A stretch of 64,000 bases of DNA from Sphingomonas crusticola. Lineage in GTDB: Bacteria; Pseudomonadota; Alphaproteobacteria; Sphingomonadales; Sphingomonadaceae. Positions 1 to 9,310 of the stretch are shown piece by piece. The DNA lies in NCBI RefSeq assembly GCF_003391115.1, contig NZ_QTJP01000001.1:3246501-3310500 (forward strand). Reading direction: 5' to 3'. Made by a program: the position numbers and the translations under genes. Numbering within the stretch: position 1 is the stretch's first letter; each line of letters begins with the position of its first letter. A model generated the notes under the pieces. It made no database searches. It was not told the origin of the DNA and saw only the letters and a program-made list of their open reading frames with translations.

Positions 1-1273
1 CAGGCGACTGCATGACGTAATGAATCTCGCTGCCATGTGCGACGGGCTTCCCATCCGCCCCGGCATAGGCGAATTCATATTGCCAGGTCGGCAGGCCGGC
101 GCGGCTGTGCCGCTCGGCGACGATGCCGGCCGGACAGGCGAAGATGAAGTCGGTGGAGAGTTGCAGCCCGATATCACCGCGTTCGGCATGAGGATTGGGC
201 GCCGAATCGTAGAAGGCTTGGGCACGCGCGGCTTGGTGACCAAACGCCCAGCGGATCGTCTGCTTCGCGGCCGCGGTGCCGCCGAAGGCGGTAAACTCGC
301 GGACATTGCTGCCGACGATAAGCGGCACCGGCGCGCCGCCGTTGTGCGCCAGCGTTGCTTCGGGCGGTTCGCGCAGGACGTGGCCATCGACCACCGCCGC
401 CAGCCAGATGAAGCTGTCGTCGCCGAGATCGGGCACGTCGGCCTGCTCGGCAGCCTTGACCAAGGCGGCGGCGGGAAGGCGGCGCAAGGTCGCCGCGTCT
501 GCCCCCGCCGGGGCGCCGGCAGCCGTGACCAGCATCTCGCCCAATTGTTCGTTCTGGCGGAGAGTGCGCGGCGGGATGCCGAAGCCGGCGGTGCCGCTCT
601 CCTCGATCGCCTTGTGGAACAGGCCGCGCGCCTGCGGCGCGAGCATCTGCAGGCCAACGTCCTGCGCGCCGGCGGACTCGCCGAAGATGGTGACATTGCC
701 CGGATCACCGCCGAAGCCCGCGATATTCTCCTGCACCCAGCGCAACGCCGCCTGCTGGTCCATCAGCGCGTAATTGCCTGACGCGTGATACGGCGATTGC
801 GCCGTGAGCGCGGGATGCGACAGGAAGCCGAGTGCGCCCAGCCGATATTGGATGCTGACCAGCACGATGTGCTTGCTGAGATCGGACCAGATCGTGCCCG
901 CACCGCTGCCGCCGCGATTGCCGCCGCCATGGATCCACACCATCACCGGCAGCTTGCGCGCGGGGCTGAGCGCAGGTGTCGCCACTTCGAGATAGAGGCA
1001 ATCTTCCGACTGGTTGGCGGCGGCGCCATGATTCCAGCCATAATCAACCTGCGGGCAGGCCGGCGCCGAGCGCACCGCATCGCGCACACCTTGCCATGGA
1101 CCAGGTGGGCGGGGGGGCGCCCAGCGTAAATTCCCGAGCGGGGGTGTTGCGAACGGCACGCCGCGGAACATGCGCCGCCCGTCCGGCAGTGCCTCGCCCG
1201 CGACGGCGCCGGTTGTGGTGCGGACCACGACGTCCGGCTGCGCTGCGGCGAGGGCGAGTGCGGCAAGAAGCAT
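1..1273 (-). CDS. Type B carboxylesterase/lipase family, 3' end beyond window
   Basis: Predicted secreted serine esterase of the type B carboxylesterase group (alpha/beta-hydrolase fold); its ester substrate is not evident. Read from the ATG at 1273 it opens with a short hydrophobic leader (MLLAALALAAAQ), then the family blocks FRGVPFA and SEDCLYLE, the oxyanion loop IHGGG near residue 113 and the nucleophile elbow GESAG with Ser about 200. The segment AHGSEIHYV near residue 413 carries the expected catalytic His. The frame is open to the window edge, so the last roughly 80-100 residues are missing. A run of seven G at 1111-1117 (plus strand) looked like a possible frameshift, but the frame reads through it correctly. 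The gene stands alone, downstream of and co-oriented with the LysR gene. Confidence 0.9.
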   Translation of the reverse strand, partial: MLLAALALAAAQPDVVVRTTTGAVAGEALPDGRRMFRGVPFATPPLGNLRWAPPRPPGPWQGVRDAVRSAPACPQVDYGWNHGAAANQSEDCLYLEVATPALSPARKLPVMVWIHGGGNRGGSGAGTIWSDLSKHIVLVSIQYRLGALGFLSHPALTAQSPYHASGNYALMDQQAALRWVQENIAGFGGDPGNVTIFGESAGAQDVGLQMLAPQARGLFHKAIEESGTAGFGIPPRTLRQNEQLGEMLVTAAGAPAGADAATLRRLPAAALVKAAEQADVPDLGDDSFIWLAAVVDGHVLREPPEATLAHNGGAPVPLIVGSNVREFTAFGGTAAAKQTIRWAFGHQAARAQAFYDSAPNPHAERGDIGLQLSTDFIFACPAGIVAERHSRAGLPTWQYEFAYAGADGKPVAHGSEIHYVMQSP

Positions 1274-1421
1274 CAGAGCCTGTCCTGTTCGATAATCACC
1301 CCTACGCGCAAGGCGAGGCGTATCGCGCTGACGATAGCCGGCTGCGCGGATAACGCTAATCGAGTGCGGTGCGGCCTGGCGTCATCGACCATGCGTTGCG
1401 CACCGGACCACGGTCGTTCGT

Positions 1422-2318
1422 TTACCTATCCCAATAAGGAGGGTCACCGAAGGCGGCGCGCAGCGCTTCCGTCAGTGCCGTGATCTTCGACGATGCCGTG
1501 CGCGCGCGCGGATGCGCGATGAACAATTCGCCACCCTCGGCCTCGTACCCGACGTCGATGCGCTGCAACGCACCTGCCGCCAGTTCCTGATGAATGAAGA
1601 AGGTCGGCAGCAAGGTGATACCGGCACCGGCCAGCGCCGCATCGCGCATTACGATACCGTTGTTGACCCGCAACGCCGCGCGCGGGCGCACCACCGTCCA
1701 CCCGCTCGGCCCGTCGAAGCGCCAATCCGCCTCGCGATTGGTGTAGATTATCCCGCGATGTCCTTCGAGCGCCTCGATCGACCGCGGCGTGCCGGCACGC
1801 GCCAGATAGTCCGGCGACGCCACCAGCATGCGACGCGTCGTTGCCAGCCGCCGCGCGACCAAGCGACTGTCCCCGATCGGCCCATGGCGGATTACCGCAT
1901 CATAGCCGTCGGCCGCGGCATCGACGAACCGGTCGTCCAGCTCCAACGTCAGATCGATCGCCGGATGTTTTGCCAGGAAATCGTATAATGCCGGCCCGAG
2001 GTGTAGCACGCCAAAGCTCACCGGCACCGAAATGCGCAGGCTGCCCGATAAGGTGCCGCCGCGCTCGGTAATCTCCGCGGCTGCCTCGCGGGCTTCAAAC
2101 AGGATGCGGTGCGCGCGCGGCAGCAACAGCCGGCCGTCCTCGGTTATCGACAATTTGCGCGTGGTGCGCTGGAGCAGGCGTGTGCCAACCGAGCGTTCCA
2201 GTTCCGCCAGCCGCTCACTGACCACCGACTTGGCAAGACCCAGCCGCCGCGCCGCCTCGCTAATCGACCCCGCCTCGGCAGCGGCGACGAATGCGGCCAA
2301 GCCATCCAGTTTCATCAT
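1422..2318 (-). CDS. LysR-family transcriptional regulator
   Basis: 298-residue LysR-type regulator of typical length. Residues 1-60 form the winged helix-turn-helix (SISEAARRLGLAKSVVSERL) and residues about 90-295 the periplasmic-binding-like effector domain. It starts with two consecutive ATG codons behind AAAGGA, which fits the first ATG at 2318. It is divergent from the secreted alpha/beta hydrolase at 2431, with 112 bp between start codons. LysR proteins commonly control a divergent neighbour, so that hydrolase is the best target candidate (inference). The effector is unknown. It belongs to the broad CrgA/DmlR-like group that often regulates oxidoreductases and hydrolases. Confidence 0.92.
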   Translation of the reverse strand: MMKLDGLAAFVAAAEAGSISEAARRLGLAKSVVSERLAELERSVGTRLLQRTTRKLSITEDGRLLLPRAHRILFEAREAAAEITERGGTLSGSLRISVPVSFGVLHLGPALYDFLAKHPAIDLTLELDDRFVDAAADGYDAVIRHGPIGDSRLVARRLATTRRMLVASPDYLARAGTPRSIEALEGHRGIIYTNREADWRFDGPSGWTVVRPRAALRVNNGIVMRDAALAGAGITLLPTFFIHQELAAGALQRIDVGYEAEGGELFIAHPRARTASSKITALTEALRAAFGDPPYWDR

Positions 2319-2430
2319 CGTTCGTCCTTTCCGAAATCCAGTTTCGGACTTCGCCGGCTAGTACGAACGATGCCTTGGCGGCAGGCTGCTGTCGAGAAGT
2401 GACGATCACTATCGCGCATCGGGGGACACC

Positions 2431-3357
2431 ATGCTTCGTACGATCCTGTTCGCTGTGGGCCTTTTGCTCGCGTCGCCCGCGCTCGCCGACGTCGAGGCTT
2501 TCCCTGCCGCCTTTATGGTGCGGGATATCGCTACCAACGATACTGTCCTTCATGTCCGCGTCGGCGGCACCGGCCCCGCCGTCGTCCTGCTCCATGGCTA
2601 TGGCGAGACGGGGGACATGTGGGCGCCGCTCGCGGCTGCGCTTGTGCGTACGCATACGGTCATCGTGCCTGATCTGCGGGGTATGGGCCTCTCGGCCCGC
2701 CCTGCCGGAGGCTATGACAAAAAGACGCAGGGGCTCGACATAGCCGGGGTGCTGGACGCGCTGAAGATCGGCCGGTTCGATCTCGTCACGCACGATATCG
2801 GCAACATGGTGGGTTATGCGCTTGCCGCCGAGAATCCCGGGCGTGTTCGCCGCTTCGTCCTGATGGACGCGCCGCTCCCCGGTGTCGGCCCGTGGGACGA
2901 GATTCTGAAGAACCCGCAGCTGTGGCACTTCCGCTTCGGCGGGCCGGATATGGAGCGGCTGGTCGCCGGTCGCGAGCGCATCTATCTCGATCGCTTCTGG
3001 AATGAATTCTCCGCCACGCCAGCCAGCTTTAGCGAGGGCTCGCGCGAGCATTATGCCCGGCTGTATGCCTTGCCCGGCGCGATGCATGCGGGTTTTGCGC
3101 AGTTCGCCGCGTTCGATCAGGACGCGATCGACAATCGCGCCTTTCTCGCTGCCGGCAAACTCACCATGCCGGTGCTGGCGGTGGGCGGGGATAGATCATT
3201 CGGTACGACCATGGCAGCGGTCATGCGCTTCGCCGCGACCGACGTCACCGGGGCCGTTGTGCCCAATTCGGGACACTGGCTGATGGAAGAGCAGCCTGCG
3301 GCGACGATCAAGCTGGTGAGCGCATTTCTCGACGCGCCCGACAGCAAAGGCAAATAA
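2431..3357 (+). CDS. Secreted alpha/beta hydrolase, epoxide hydrolase/haloacetate dehalogenase type
   Basis: 308-residue alpha/beta hydrolase with a clear Sec signal peptide (MLRTILFAVGLLLASPALA). HGYG near residues 55-58 is the oxyanion-hole motif. The nucleophile elbow reads VTHDIGN with Asp about 122, as in epoxide hydrolases and fluoroacetate dehalogenases, where Asp rather than Ser attacks the substrate. The C-terminal NSGHWLMEEQP supplies the catalytic His about 282. Probable chemistry is hydrolysis of an epoxide or a carbon-halogen bond in the periplasm; the substrate cannot be read from sequence. It is divergent from the LysR gene and 18 bp upstream of the TraB/GumN-like gene, with which it may be cotranscribed. 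Confidence 0.88.
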   Translation: MLRTILFAVGLLLASPALADVEAFPAAFMVRDIATNDTVLHVRVGGTGPAVVLLHGYGETGDMWAPLAAALVRTHTVIVPDLRGMGLSARPAGGYDKKTQGLDIAGVLDALKIGRFDLVTHDIGNMVGYALAAENPGRVRRFVLMDAPLPGVGPWDEILKNPQLWHFRFGGPDMERLVAGRERIYLDRFWNEFSATPASFSEGSREHYARLYALPGAMHAGFAQFAAFDQDAIDNRAFLAAGKLTMPVLAVGGDRSFGTTMAAVMRFAATDVTGAVVPNSGHWLMEEQPAATIKLVSAFLDAPDSKGK

Positions 3358-3375
3358 TCGCCGGGGGGCTGCCAT

Positions 3376-5223
3376 ATGAAGTTCTCACTCCTGCGCGCGG
3401 TACCGTTTGTTATCGGCATCGCCCTCGCGCCTGCCGCACCGGCGGGGGACCGTCCCGCCGACATTGCCGCAGAGGCGGTGCGGATGATCGCACGTCCGGT
3501 GGCAGGCCAGCTGGCGCGCTTTCATGGGCCGGTATGCGTAGCCGTGTCCGGTAGCGCACCCGAGCGGGACCGCCGGATCGCGACGCGCCTTTTGCTCCGT
3601 GCCCGCTCGCTTGGGCTCGCAGCGTCCGCCGCCAATTGTGAACCCAATCTGCGCATCGTGGTGGCGCCGAGCGCGCATGACCATGTCCGGCATCTTCTGA
3701 GCACAAGATCCGCACCGTTGATTGCGCTGCCGAGCGCGGACGAAACCGCCCTGCGCTCGATCCCCGCGCCGATTATCGTCTGGACCCACAGCGCCATCCC
3801 GCTGTCACGCCATGCGCTCGAGCCGGTTCGGACAGGAGAGGTGACTGAGAATGGGTTGCTTGGCGCGACGGTCTCGGCGCAACGCGTCGACGCCGCCACG
3901 CTGATCGCTCCCAAAAAGTGGCAGGACCTGACCCAGGCTCTGATCGTGATCGACCGGCAGACGGCGGACGCGAAATCGCCCGAGCAACTGGCCGACTATG
4001 CCGTGATGCGCCTGCTGGGCAATACGACCGACGCCATCCCACCATTCGATTCCATCCTTCGCCTGTTCGCCGGCGATTGGGCGAGCCCTTCCGGCCTCAC
4101 CAGCTTCGACCTGCTCTTCCTCCAGCAGCTCTATAGGTCGCGTCCGACGGCGCGCGCCGCAATCGTGATCGACGCGATCGGTGCCAAAATCTCGGCTGCG
4201 GTCGGCATGGTCTATGACGGCAAGCTGCTCGCCCGTGCCGCGCCGCCGGCAACGGCGCAGCCGGCCGTGGCACAGGGTATATTGGGAGGAAGCGATGGCG
4301 AGCCAGAGCCTGCGTCCTCGTCCGCCGGACCGCGAACGGACACGCAGGAGCCTGACTGGGGCGAGACGATCACGATCACCGCGTCGAAGGCGGGCCCTGC
4401 CTTGTGGCGGGTGCGCAAGGGCGACGCCACGATCATCATCCTCGGGACGGTCGCACCCTTGCCACCCGCTTTCGCGTGGACCGACTGGCGCGTCCGTGCT
4501 GCGCTGCATCGCGCGCGGCGCCTGCTCGTCAACGGCGATCCGGAGCCGGGTTTTGTCTTCATGCGCCAGTGGACGCCCGACGCCGCGCGCAGGCTGCACC
4601 AGCCCAAGGGGCAGTCGCTTTTTGCCGAGCTCGACGCGGTCGACGCGGCACGGCTGCGCGCGGCGGCCGAAGTCGTCGGGCAATCTCCCGCCAGATATGC
4701 CGATCTACGGCCTGCCGCCGCGGCGATGCTGCTCAACTGGGACTGGCGCCAGCGCTCGCACCTCACCAACCTGTTGCCCGCCGGCGCGCTGGCGGCGGAG
4801 GCGCGCAAGCGCGGGCTGCCGGTCCAGGTTGTGGCGCAGACCTCGCTGCTCACGACGATCGACGAACTGCCCGCACTCCCCTCCGACGCGCAGCACCGCT
4901 GTTTCGATCGGCTGCTCGCCAATCTAGAGAATGAACGCGTCCGCGCGCTCGATCAGGCCAGGGCCTGGGCCAAGGGCGACCTCGTCCAGTTGCGCAGGGT
5001 CTATATCCCGCCGGCCAATTGCGCGGCCGACGTCCCGGCCGACGCACGCCGCCGCGAAGCGGCCATCGCCGCGTGGAATGCCAGCTTGGTCAGGGCGTTG
5101 GAACGACACGATCGCACTTTCGCGATCATCGACATTTCGAGCCTGCTGCGTGCCGACGGCATTCTCGCGAAATTGCGGGCGAGCGGTGCCGAGGTGGATG
5201 TGCCGCCGGACGAGGGTTTCTAA
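3376..5223 (+). CDS. Secreted two-part protein with C-terminal TraB/GumN-like domain
   Basis: 615 residues with a signal peptide (MKFSLLRAVPFVIGIALAPAAPA). The first roughly 300 residues match no family I can name with confidence; they contain alternating strands and helices and several Cys. Residues about 341-600 resemble the TraB/GumN family, starting PALWRVRKGDATIIILGT and continuing with the characteristic helical segment. In that family the first motif is normally GTxH, and here the His is replaced (LGTVAP), so metal-dependent activity as proposed for TraB/Tiki proteins is doubtful. An acidic, Ser/Pro-rich linker at about residues 300-335 joins the halves. It starts 18 bp after the hydrolase gene. 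Function unknown; the TraB/GumN assignment is moderately secure, the N-terminal half unassigned. Confidence 0.75.
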   Translation: MKFSLLRAVPFVIGIALAPAAPAGDRPADIAAEAVRMIARPVAGQLARFHGPVCVAVSGSAPERDRRIATRLLLRARSLGLAASAANCEPNLRIVVAPSAHDHVRHLLSTRSAPLIALPSADETALRSIPAPIIVWTHSAIPLSRHALEPVRTGEVTENGLLGATVSAQRVDAATLIAPKKWQDLTQALIVIDRQTADAKSPEQLADYAVMRLLGNTTDAIPPFDSILRLFAGDWASPSGLTSFDLLFLQQLYRSRPTARAAIVIDAIGAKISAAVGMVYDGKLLARAAPPATAQPAVAQGILGGSDGEPEPASSSAGPRTDTQEPDWGETITITASKAGPALWRVRKGDATIIILGTVAPLPPAFAWTDWRVRAALHRARRLLVNGDPEPGFVFMRQWTPDAARRLHQPKGQSLFAELDAVDAARLRAAAEVVGQSPARYADLRPAAAAMLLNWDWRQRSHLTNLLPAGALAAEARKRGLPVQVVAQTSLLTTIDELPALPSDAQHRCFDRLLANLENERVRALDQARAWAKGDLVQLRRVYIPPANCAADVPADARRREAAIAAWNASLVRALERHDRTFAIIDISSLLRADGILAKLRASGAEVDVPPDEGF

Positions 5224-5271
5224 CGAAAACCAGCCGGTCGATGCTGGATCAAAGCTTTGCGGCGGGGGATC

Positions 5272-6030
5272 CTAATCCACCGCGGTCTTGCGCGGCGCCG
5301 GCATGGCCAGCGCCTGCTTGATCGCGCGTTCGCCGACCGGCGCCATGATCGCGTAGCCGGCCTTGGTCGGGTGAACATGATCGGACGAGAGGCCGTCGCG
5401 CATGCCGAGACCGTCATTGCGGAGCGCGTTCCAATAGTCGGCATAGACGCAGCCCGAGCGGGCCGCATAAGCGCGCAGCCATGTGTTCATGGCGGCGATC
5501 CGCGTGCCGGTGTCGAGGCCGGGCTTCCACGGAAATATGTCTGCCGGCGGGATCGAGGCGAGGATGACGCGGATGCCGTGGGCATGGGCGAGCTCAACCA
5601 TCGAGCGGATATTGCCCTGCGTTTCCTGGGGCGTCATCGGACCGGTATTGCCCGCAATGTCGTTGGTGCCAGCCATGATGTGAACCACCGCGGGCTTGAG
5701 ATCGATCACGTCCGCGCGAAAGCGCGCCAGCATTTGCGGCGTGGTCTGTCCGCCGATACCGCGCCCGATCCGGCCGAGCGTGAAGAAATTGCCCGACAGA
5801 TTGACCCAGCCTTCGGTGATGGAATCGCCCATGAAGACGATGCGGGGGCGCCCCGGGATCGGCACGAGCCGGGCATTGTCGGCGCGATAGCGTGCGAGAA
5901 AGGCGAAGTCGGTCCCGAGGCGATTATTCCAGTCGACCGTCCACTGGTTCTTGGGGTCAATCGCGATCTGCGCCGCCCCGGCGCCGGCCAGCACGGTGGC
6001 GAATGCGACGGCTACGTAGATCGTCCGCAT
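5272..6030 (-). CDS. SGNH/GDSL-type hydrolase, secreted
   Basis: 252-residue SGNH hydrolase with a signal peptide (cleavage near residue 20). All four blocks are visible: GDSIT with Ser about 70 (block I), the Gly of GIGGQTT near 93 (block II), GTND with Asn about 123 (block III) and SSDHVHP near 217 with the Asp and His of the triad (block V). The fold matches platelet-activating-factor acetylhydrolase-like esterases; bacterial members are often deacetylases of sugars or carbohydrate esters. The ATG at 6030 follows a GGGAGGG Shine-Dalgarno. It converges with the TraB/GumN-like gene and is divergent from the DUF3857 gene. Confidence 0.92.
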   Translation of the reverse strand: MRTIYVAVAFATVLAGAGAAQIAIDPKNQWTVDWNNRLGTDFAFLARYRADNARLVPIPGRPRIVFMGDSITEGWVNLSGNFFTLGRIGRGIGGQTTPQMLARFRADVIDLKPAVVHIMAGTNDIAGNTGPMTPQETQGNIRSMVELAHAHGIRVILASIPPADIFPWKPGLDTGTRIAAMNTWLRAYAARSGCVYADYWNALRNDGLGMRDGLSSDHVHPTKAGYAIMAPVGERAIKQALAMPAPRKTAVD

Positions 6031-6300
6031 CTAATTCCCTCCCGGAGGCGCCATCTTGTGCAGCGTGACGCCAGGCTCTGAGACATTGGTAGCATCGTCG
6101 CGGCCTGCAACGCCACAATGGGAACGAACAAAAAGGGTGGGATCGGACAGCGGGCGACCCGTCACGGCACCGGACGTGCCGGTCTTGACGTGCCGCATGC
6201 GACGACCGAGCGCCTGTGGCAGCAATTCGCCGGTCTTCCGTGTGTTCTTGCATCGTTCGCAGCTTCGCGCTTTATCGGCCGGGGCTTTATGGGGGTGGCG

Positions 6301-8334
6301 ATGCGTTTTGGGTCTGGGATGCTGGTTGCGTGCGCATTGGCCAGCGTGCCCGCTTATGCCCAGAATAATCAGGTGCAACGTGGGCCGATACCAGCCTGGG
6401 TGACGCCATCGGACTTGTTGGCGGTGCCACCCGACGCCAGCGGCCTGGTGTTCGTCCGGCGGCAGGACGTTCACGTTCATCTCGACGCGCAGGGGCAGGC
6501 CCAATATGTCGGCTACCGCATCAAGCTTCTTCATCCGAACGCCCTTCAAATCGGCAATCTGTCGATCGCGTGGGACCCGGCGTCGGGGGCACCCATCGTC
6601 CACTCGCTCAAAATCTATCGCGGCAACGAAGTCATCGATGTCATGCAGAAGGCATCGTTCGAAATATTACGCCGTGAGGATCAATTGGAGGCGGCACGGC
6701 TCGACGGCACGCTGACGGCCGTGCTGCGGGTTGCGGACCTGAGGGTCGGCGACGAGATCGAACTGGCGCTGACGACGCGATCGAACGACGCCAACATGGG
6801 CGACAAGAGCGCGGGTGTGCTGGTGATAGCAGCCACGCCCTCACCCGGCCGTTACGATCTGGCGCTGAGTTGGGACAAAGGCCAGAAGCCCGATATCAAG
6901 ATGACGCCGGAAATTACGGCCGTCGCCAAGCAGAGCGATCACGCAGTCGAATATCGGGTGGATAATCCCCCCTCCCAGACGCCGCCCAAGGATGCCCCGC
7001 CACGTTTCCAACTGCCGCGGCTTATCGAATATAGCGACTTTTCCGACTGGGCCGCCGTATCGCGACATTTCGCGCCGCTGTTCACCAAGGCCGCCCTGCT
7101 CGCGGGCGATTCACCGCTCAAGCTGGAGGCCCGGCGCATCGCGGCGGCCAATGCGACTCCCTTGGAACGAGCAGGCGCCGCGCTCAAGCTCGTGCAGCAG
7201 GATGTCCGTTACATCTACGTCGGGCTGAACGGCGGAAATCTGAAACCCGCGACAGCCGACGAAACCTGGCAGCGTCGCTATGGCGATTGCAAAGGCAAGA
7301 CGGTGCTGCTGCTGGCGCTGCTGCGCGAATTGGGGATCGAGGCCGAGGCCGTGCTGGCCAATAATAGCGGTGCGGATGACGGGCTCGACGAGCATCTTCC
7401 CAATCCCGGAGCGTTCGATCATGTGGCTGTGCGCGCGCGGATCGACGGCAAGCCATATTGGTTGGATGGTACGCTTCCACCGGTCGTACCGCCGGGGCCG
7501 ACACCTGTCATGCCGTACCGCTGGATTTTGCCGCTCACCGAACAGGGGAGTTCGCTGGAGCATCTGCAATGGAAACCGGCGAAAACGCCCGACGACATCA
7601 ATCTGGTCGAGATGGATGCGCGGGCCGGATTCGATCAGCCGGCAAAGGTTAAGTACACGACCATCCTGCGCCGCATCAAAGGGCTGCAACAGCAGGTCCA
7701 GCTTTCGGGGCTGACCCCGGATCAATTGTCCAGCGGCATGCGCCAGCAGCTGATCGGCGACACGTGGCGGACGATCGACAATGTCCAATGGCATTACGAT
7801 CAGAAAGCGGAGGCGAGCATACTCACGATCAGCGGCACCTGGGTGATCGACTGGGAGGACGACGGCGATGGCGGAAAATCCGTCGCGCTACCCGGAGGCG
7901 GCTTTAACCCGCCCGATCGACGGGCGCGCCCGGACGACCAGCCCCAGAATATCCCTTATTATAATGAGCCATCTTACGGCTGCCATGTGACCACGGTCCG
8001 CCTGCCGGCGGGTACGAAGCCCGTGCAATGGTCGTTCAAACCCAGCTACAATGCGCGGATGTTCGGCCGGAACTATTACCGCGCATTCGAGCTCCGCGAT
8101 GGATCCATCCGCATGATCCGCGGATCCCGTACGGAGCTTCAGGAAATCGATGCGGCCACCGCGCGCAAGGACAATGACCGGATCGCCAAGTTCGACAATA
8201 GCATGGCATGGATTTCCTACGATCCGCGCGGGCGAACCCCGCCCGACAACGGGGGCAGGAGCGTTCCGGCGACCTACGAGATCGACTGGACGGCCGAAGA
8301 CGTTCCGTGCCTTGCGCCCGATACGGTTCGCTGA
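6301..8334 (+). CDS. DUF3857 / transglutaminase-like domain protein, exported
   Basis: 677 residues from the ATG at 6301, chosen because GGGGG lies just upstream and the resulting N-terminus is a signal peptide (MRFGSGMLVACALASVPAYA); in-frame ATGs further upstream would put about 60 non-conserved residues before it. An N-terminal DUF3857 beta-rich domain (about 60-250) is followed by a transglutaminase-like core with catalytic Cys about 330 (RYGDCKGK), His about 374 (FDHVAV) and Asp about 389 (YWLDGT), a complete Cys-His-Asp triad. A C-terminal beta domain (about 470-677) completes the usual architecture. Periplasmic or surface-exposed; the substrate is unknown. The small HNH gene starts 2 bp after its stop. 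Confidence 0.88.
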   Translation: MRFGSGMLVACALASVPAYAQNNQVQRGPIPAWVTPSDLLAVPPDASGLVFVRRQDVHVHLDAQGQAQYVGYRIKLLHPNALQIGNLSIAWDPASGAPIVHSLKIYRGNEVIDVMQKASFEILRREDQLEAARLDGTLTAVLRVADLRVGDEIELALTTRSNDANMGDKSAGVLVIAATPSPGRYDLALSWDKGQKPDIKMTPEITAVAKQSDHAVEYRVDNPPSQTPPKDAPPRFQLPRLIEYSDFSDWAAVSRHFAPLFTKAALLAGDSPLKLEARRIAAANATPLERAGAALKLVQQDVRYIYVGLNGGNLKPATADETWQRRYGDCKGKTVLLLALLRELGIEAEAVLANNSGADDGLDEHLPNPGAFDHVAVRARIDGKPYWLDGTLPPVVPPGPTPVMPYRWILPLTEQGSSLEHLQWKPAKTPDDINLVEMDARAGFDQPAKVKYTTILRRIKGLQQQVQLSGLTPDQLSSGMRQQLIGDTWRTIDNVQWHYDQKAEASILTISGTWVIDWEDDGDGGKSVALPGGGFNPPDRRARPDDQPQNIPYYNEPSYGCHVTTVRLPAGTKPVQWSFKPSYNARMFGRNYYRAFELRDGSIRMIRGSRTELQEIDAATARKDNDRIAKFDNSMAWISYDPRGRTPPDNGGRSVPATYEIDWTAEDVPCLAPDTVR

Positions 8335-8336
8335 CG

Positions 8337-8675
8337 ATGGCCCGCAAACATTCGAAACACGGCTCCTATGGCGACGCGGAACGCGATGAGGAGGCCCCGG
8401 CGGCGACCGTTTCGTGCTGGTTGTGCGGCCGCCCGACCGGCAAGACCATCGTGTGGCATCATCCCGTGCCCAAAAGCCGCGGTGGGCGCGATGTCGTGCC
8501 GATGCATCCGATCTGCCAGCAGACGCTGATCGCCAATTTCACCAATTCCGAGCTGCAGCGCTATGGCACCGATGTGGAGGCTCTGCTGGCCAATCCCAAC
8601 GTGCGCAAATTCGTCGATTGGGTGGCGGGCAAGGACCCCGATTTCACCGCGACCACTGCCAAGAAGCAGCGCTAA
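8337..8675 (+). CDS. Small HNH-motif protein
   Basis: 112-residue protein with a CWLC metal-binding pair (Cys 27 and 30) followed by WHHPVPKSRGG and MHPICQQTL, the layout of a compact HNH nuclease fold in which the HH pair begins the beta-beta-alpha-metal motif. No signal peptide is present, so it is cytoplasmic, unlike its neighbours. The ATG at 8337 lies 2 bp after the stop of the transglutaminase-like gene, implying translational coupling. Nuclease activity is inferred from the motif. With no DNA-binding extension or phage context it may be a housekeeping nuclease or a non-catalytic zinc-fold protein. Confidence 0.75.
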   Translation: MARKHSKHGSYGDAERDEEAPAATVSCWLCGRPTGKTIVWHHPVPKSRGGRDVVPMHPICQQTLIANFTNSELQRYGTDVEALLANPNVRKFVDWVAGKDPDFTATTAKKQR

Positions 8676-8735
8676 TCGGGCCGCGTTGCGAAGCGCGACA
8701 GGAAGGCGCAATCTCGGCCACGGAAGGAGCCGAAC

Positions 8736-9290
8736 ATGCGACCGAGAATGCGGACATTGCTGTCGCTGACGATGGCGGTTGCCAGCCCCTCGCTGGCGGC
8801 GCGATCGGAGCCGTTCAGCTGGGGCAAGCCCGGCGTGTCGATGGCGGATTATCGGCGTGATGCGGTCGAGTGCGGGCGGTCAGGCTATTATCTCGACGTG
8901 TCGCACACCGAGGCGGCGTCGGTGTTCAAGGATGCGAGCGGGCAACTGGAGGCTAACGAAGCTGCGCTGCCGAGCACGGCGAGCCTGATGTCGGATCCCA
9001 ATCCGACGGTACGGCAATCGGCTATAAACTCCGTCATGGGCATTGTCTCACGCTCCGCGCATATCGTCGAAGGCGCGCGGCCGCAGGAGCGGATGCGGGC
9101 AGTCGGCACGCTCATGCAGGGCACGGTCGACGATTGCCTGCGCAGCCGGGGTTATGTGCGCTTCAAGCTGACGCGTGCCCAGCGCAACCAGCTTCAGCGC
9201 CTGCACCTCGGATCGCCCGCCCGTCACGATTATCTGTTTCGGTTGTCGGCCGACCCGGCCGTGCTGAGCGCGCAGGCGGCGCCACTATAA
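8736..9290 (+). CDS. Conserved-looking secreted protein of unknown function
   Basis: 184 residues, start set by GGAAGGAG seven bases before the ATG. The first about 22 residues form a signal peptide (MRTLLSLTMAVASPSLAA core). The mature part starts FSWGKPGVSMADYRRDAVEC and contains a second Cys in VDDCLRSRGYVRFKL, so one disulfide is possible. The middle is mostly helical with no catalytic motif. Proteins of this shape, a WGKPG..YR.DA.EC start and a CLRxRGY motif near the end, look like small periplasmic or lipoprotein-like factors of sphingomonads, but I cannot name a family or role. Confidence 0.7.
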   Translation: MRPRMRTLLSLTMAVASPSLAARSEPFSWGKPGVSMADYRRDAVECGRSGYYLDVSHTEAASVFKDASGQLEANEAALPSTASLMSDPNPTVRQSAINSVMGIVSRSAHIVEGARPQERMRAVGTLMQGTVDDCLRSRGYVRFKLTRAQRNQLQRLHLGSPARHDYLFRLSADPAVLSAQAAPL

Positions 9291-9310
9291 GCAGGGCCTA
9301 GCTGCACGGC

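Noticed and set aside
1108-1118. Suspected frameshift in the esterase at a run of seven G
   Set aside because: Translation across the run keeps the family sequence (GNLRWAPPRPPGPW), so the frame is intact.
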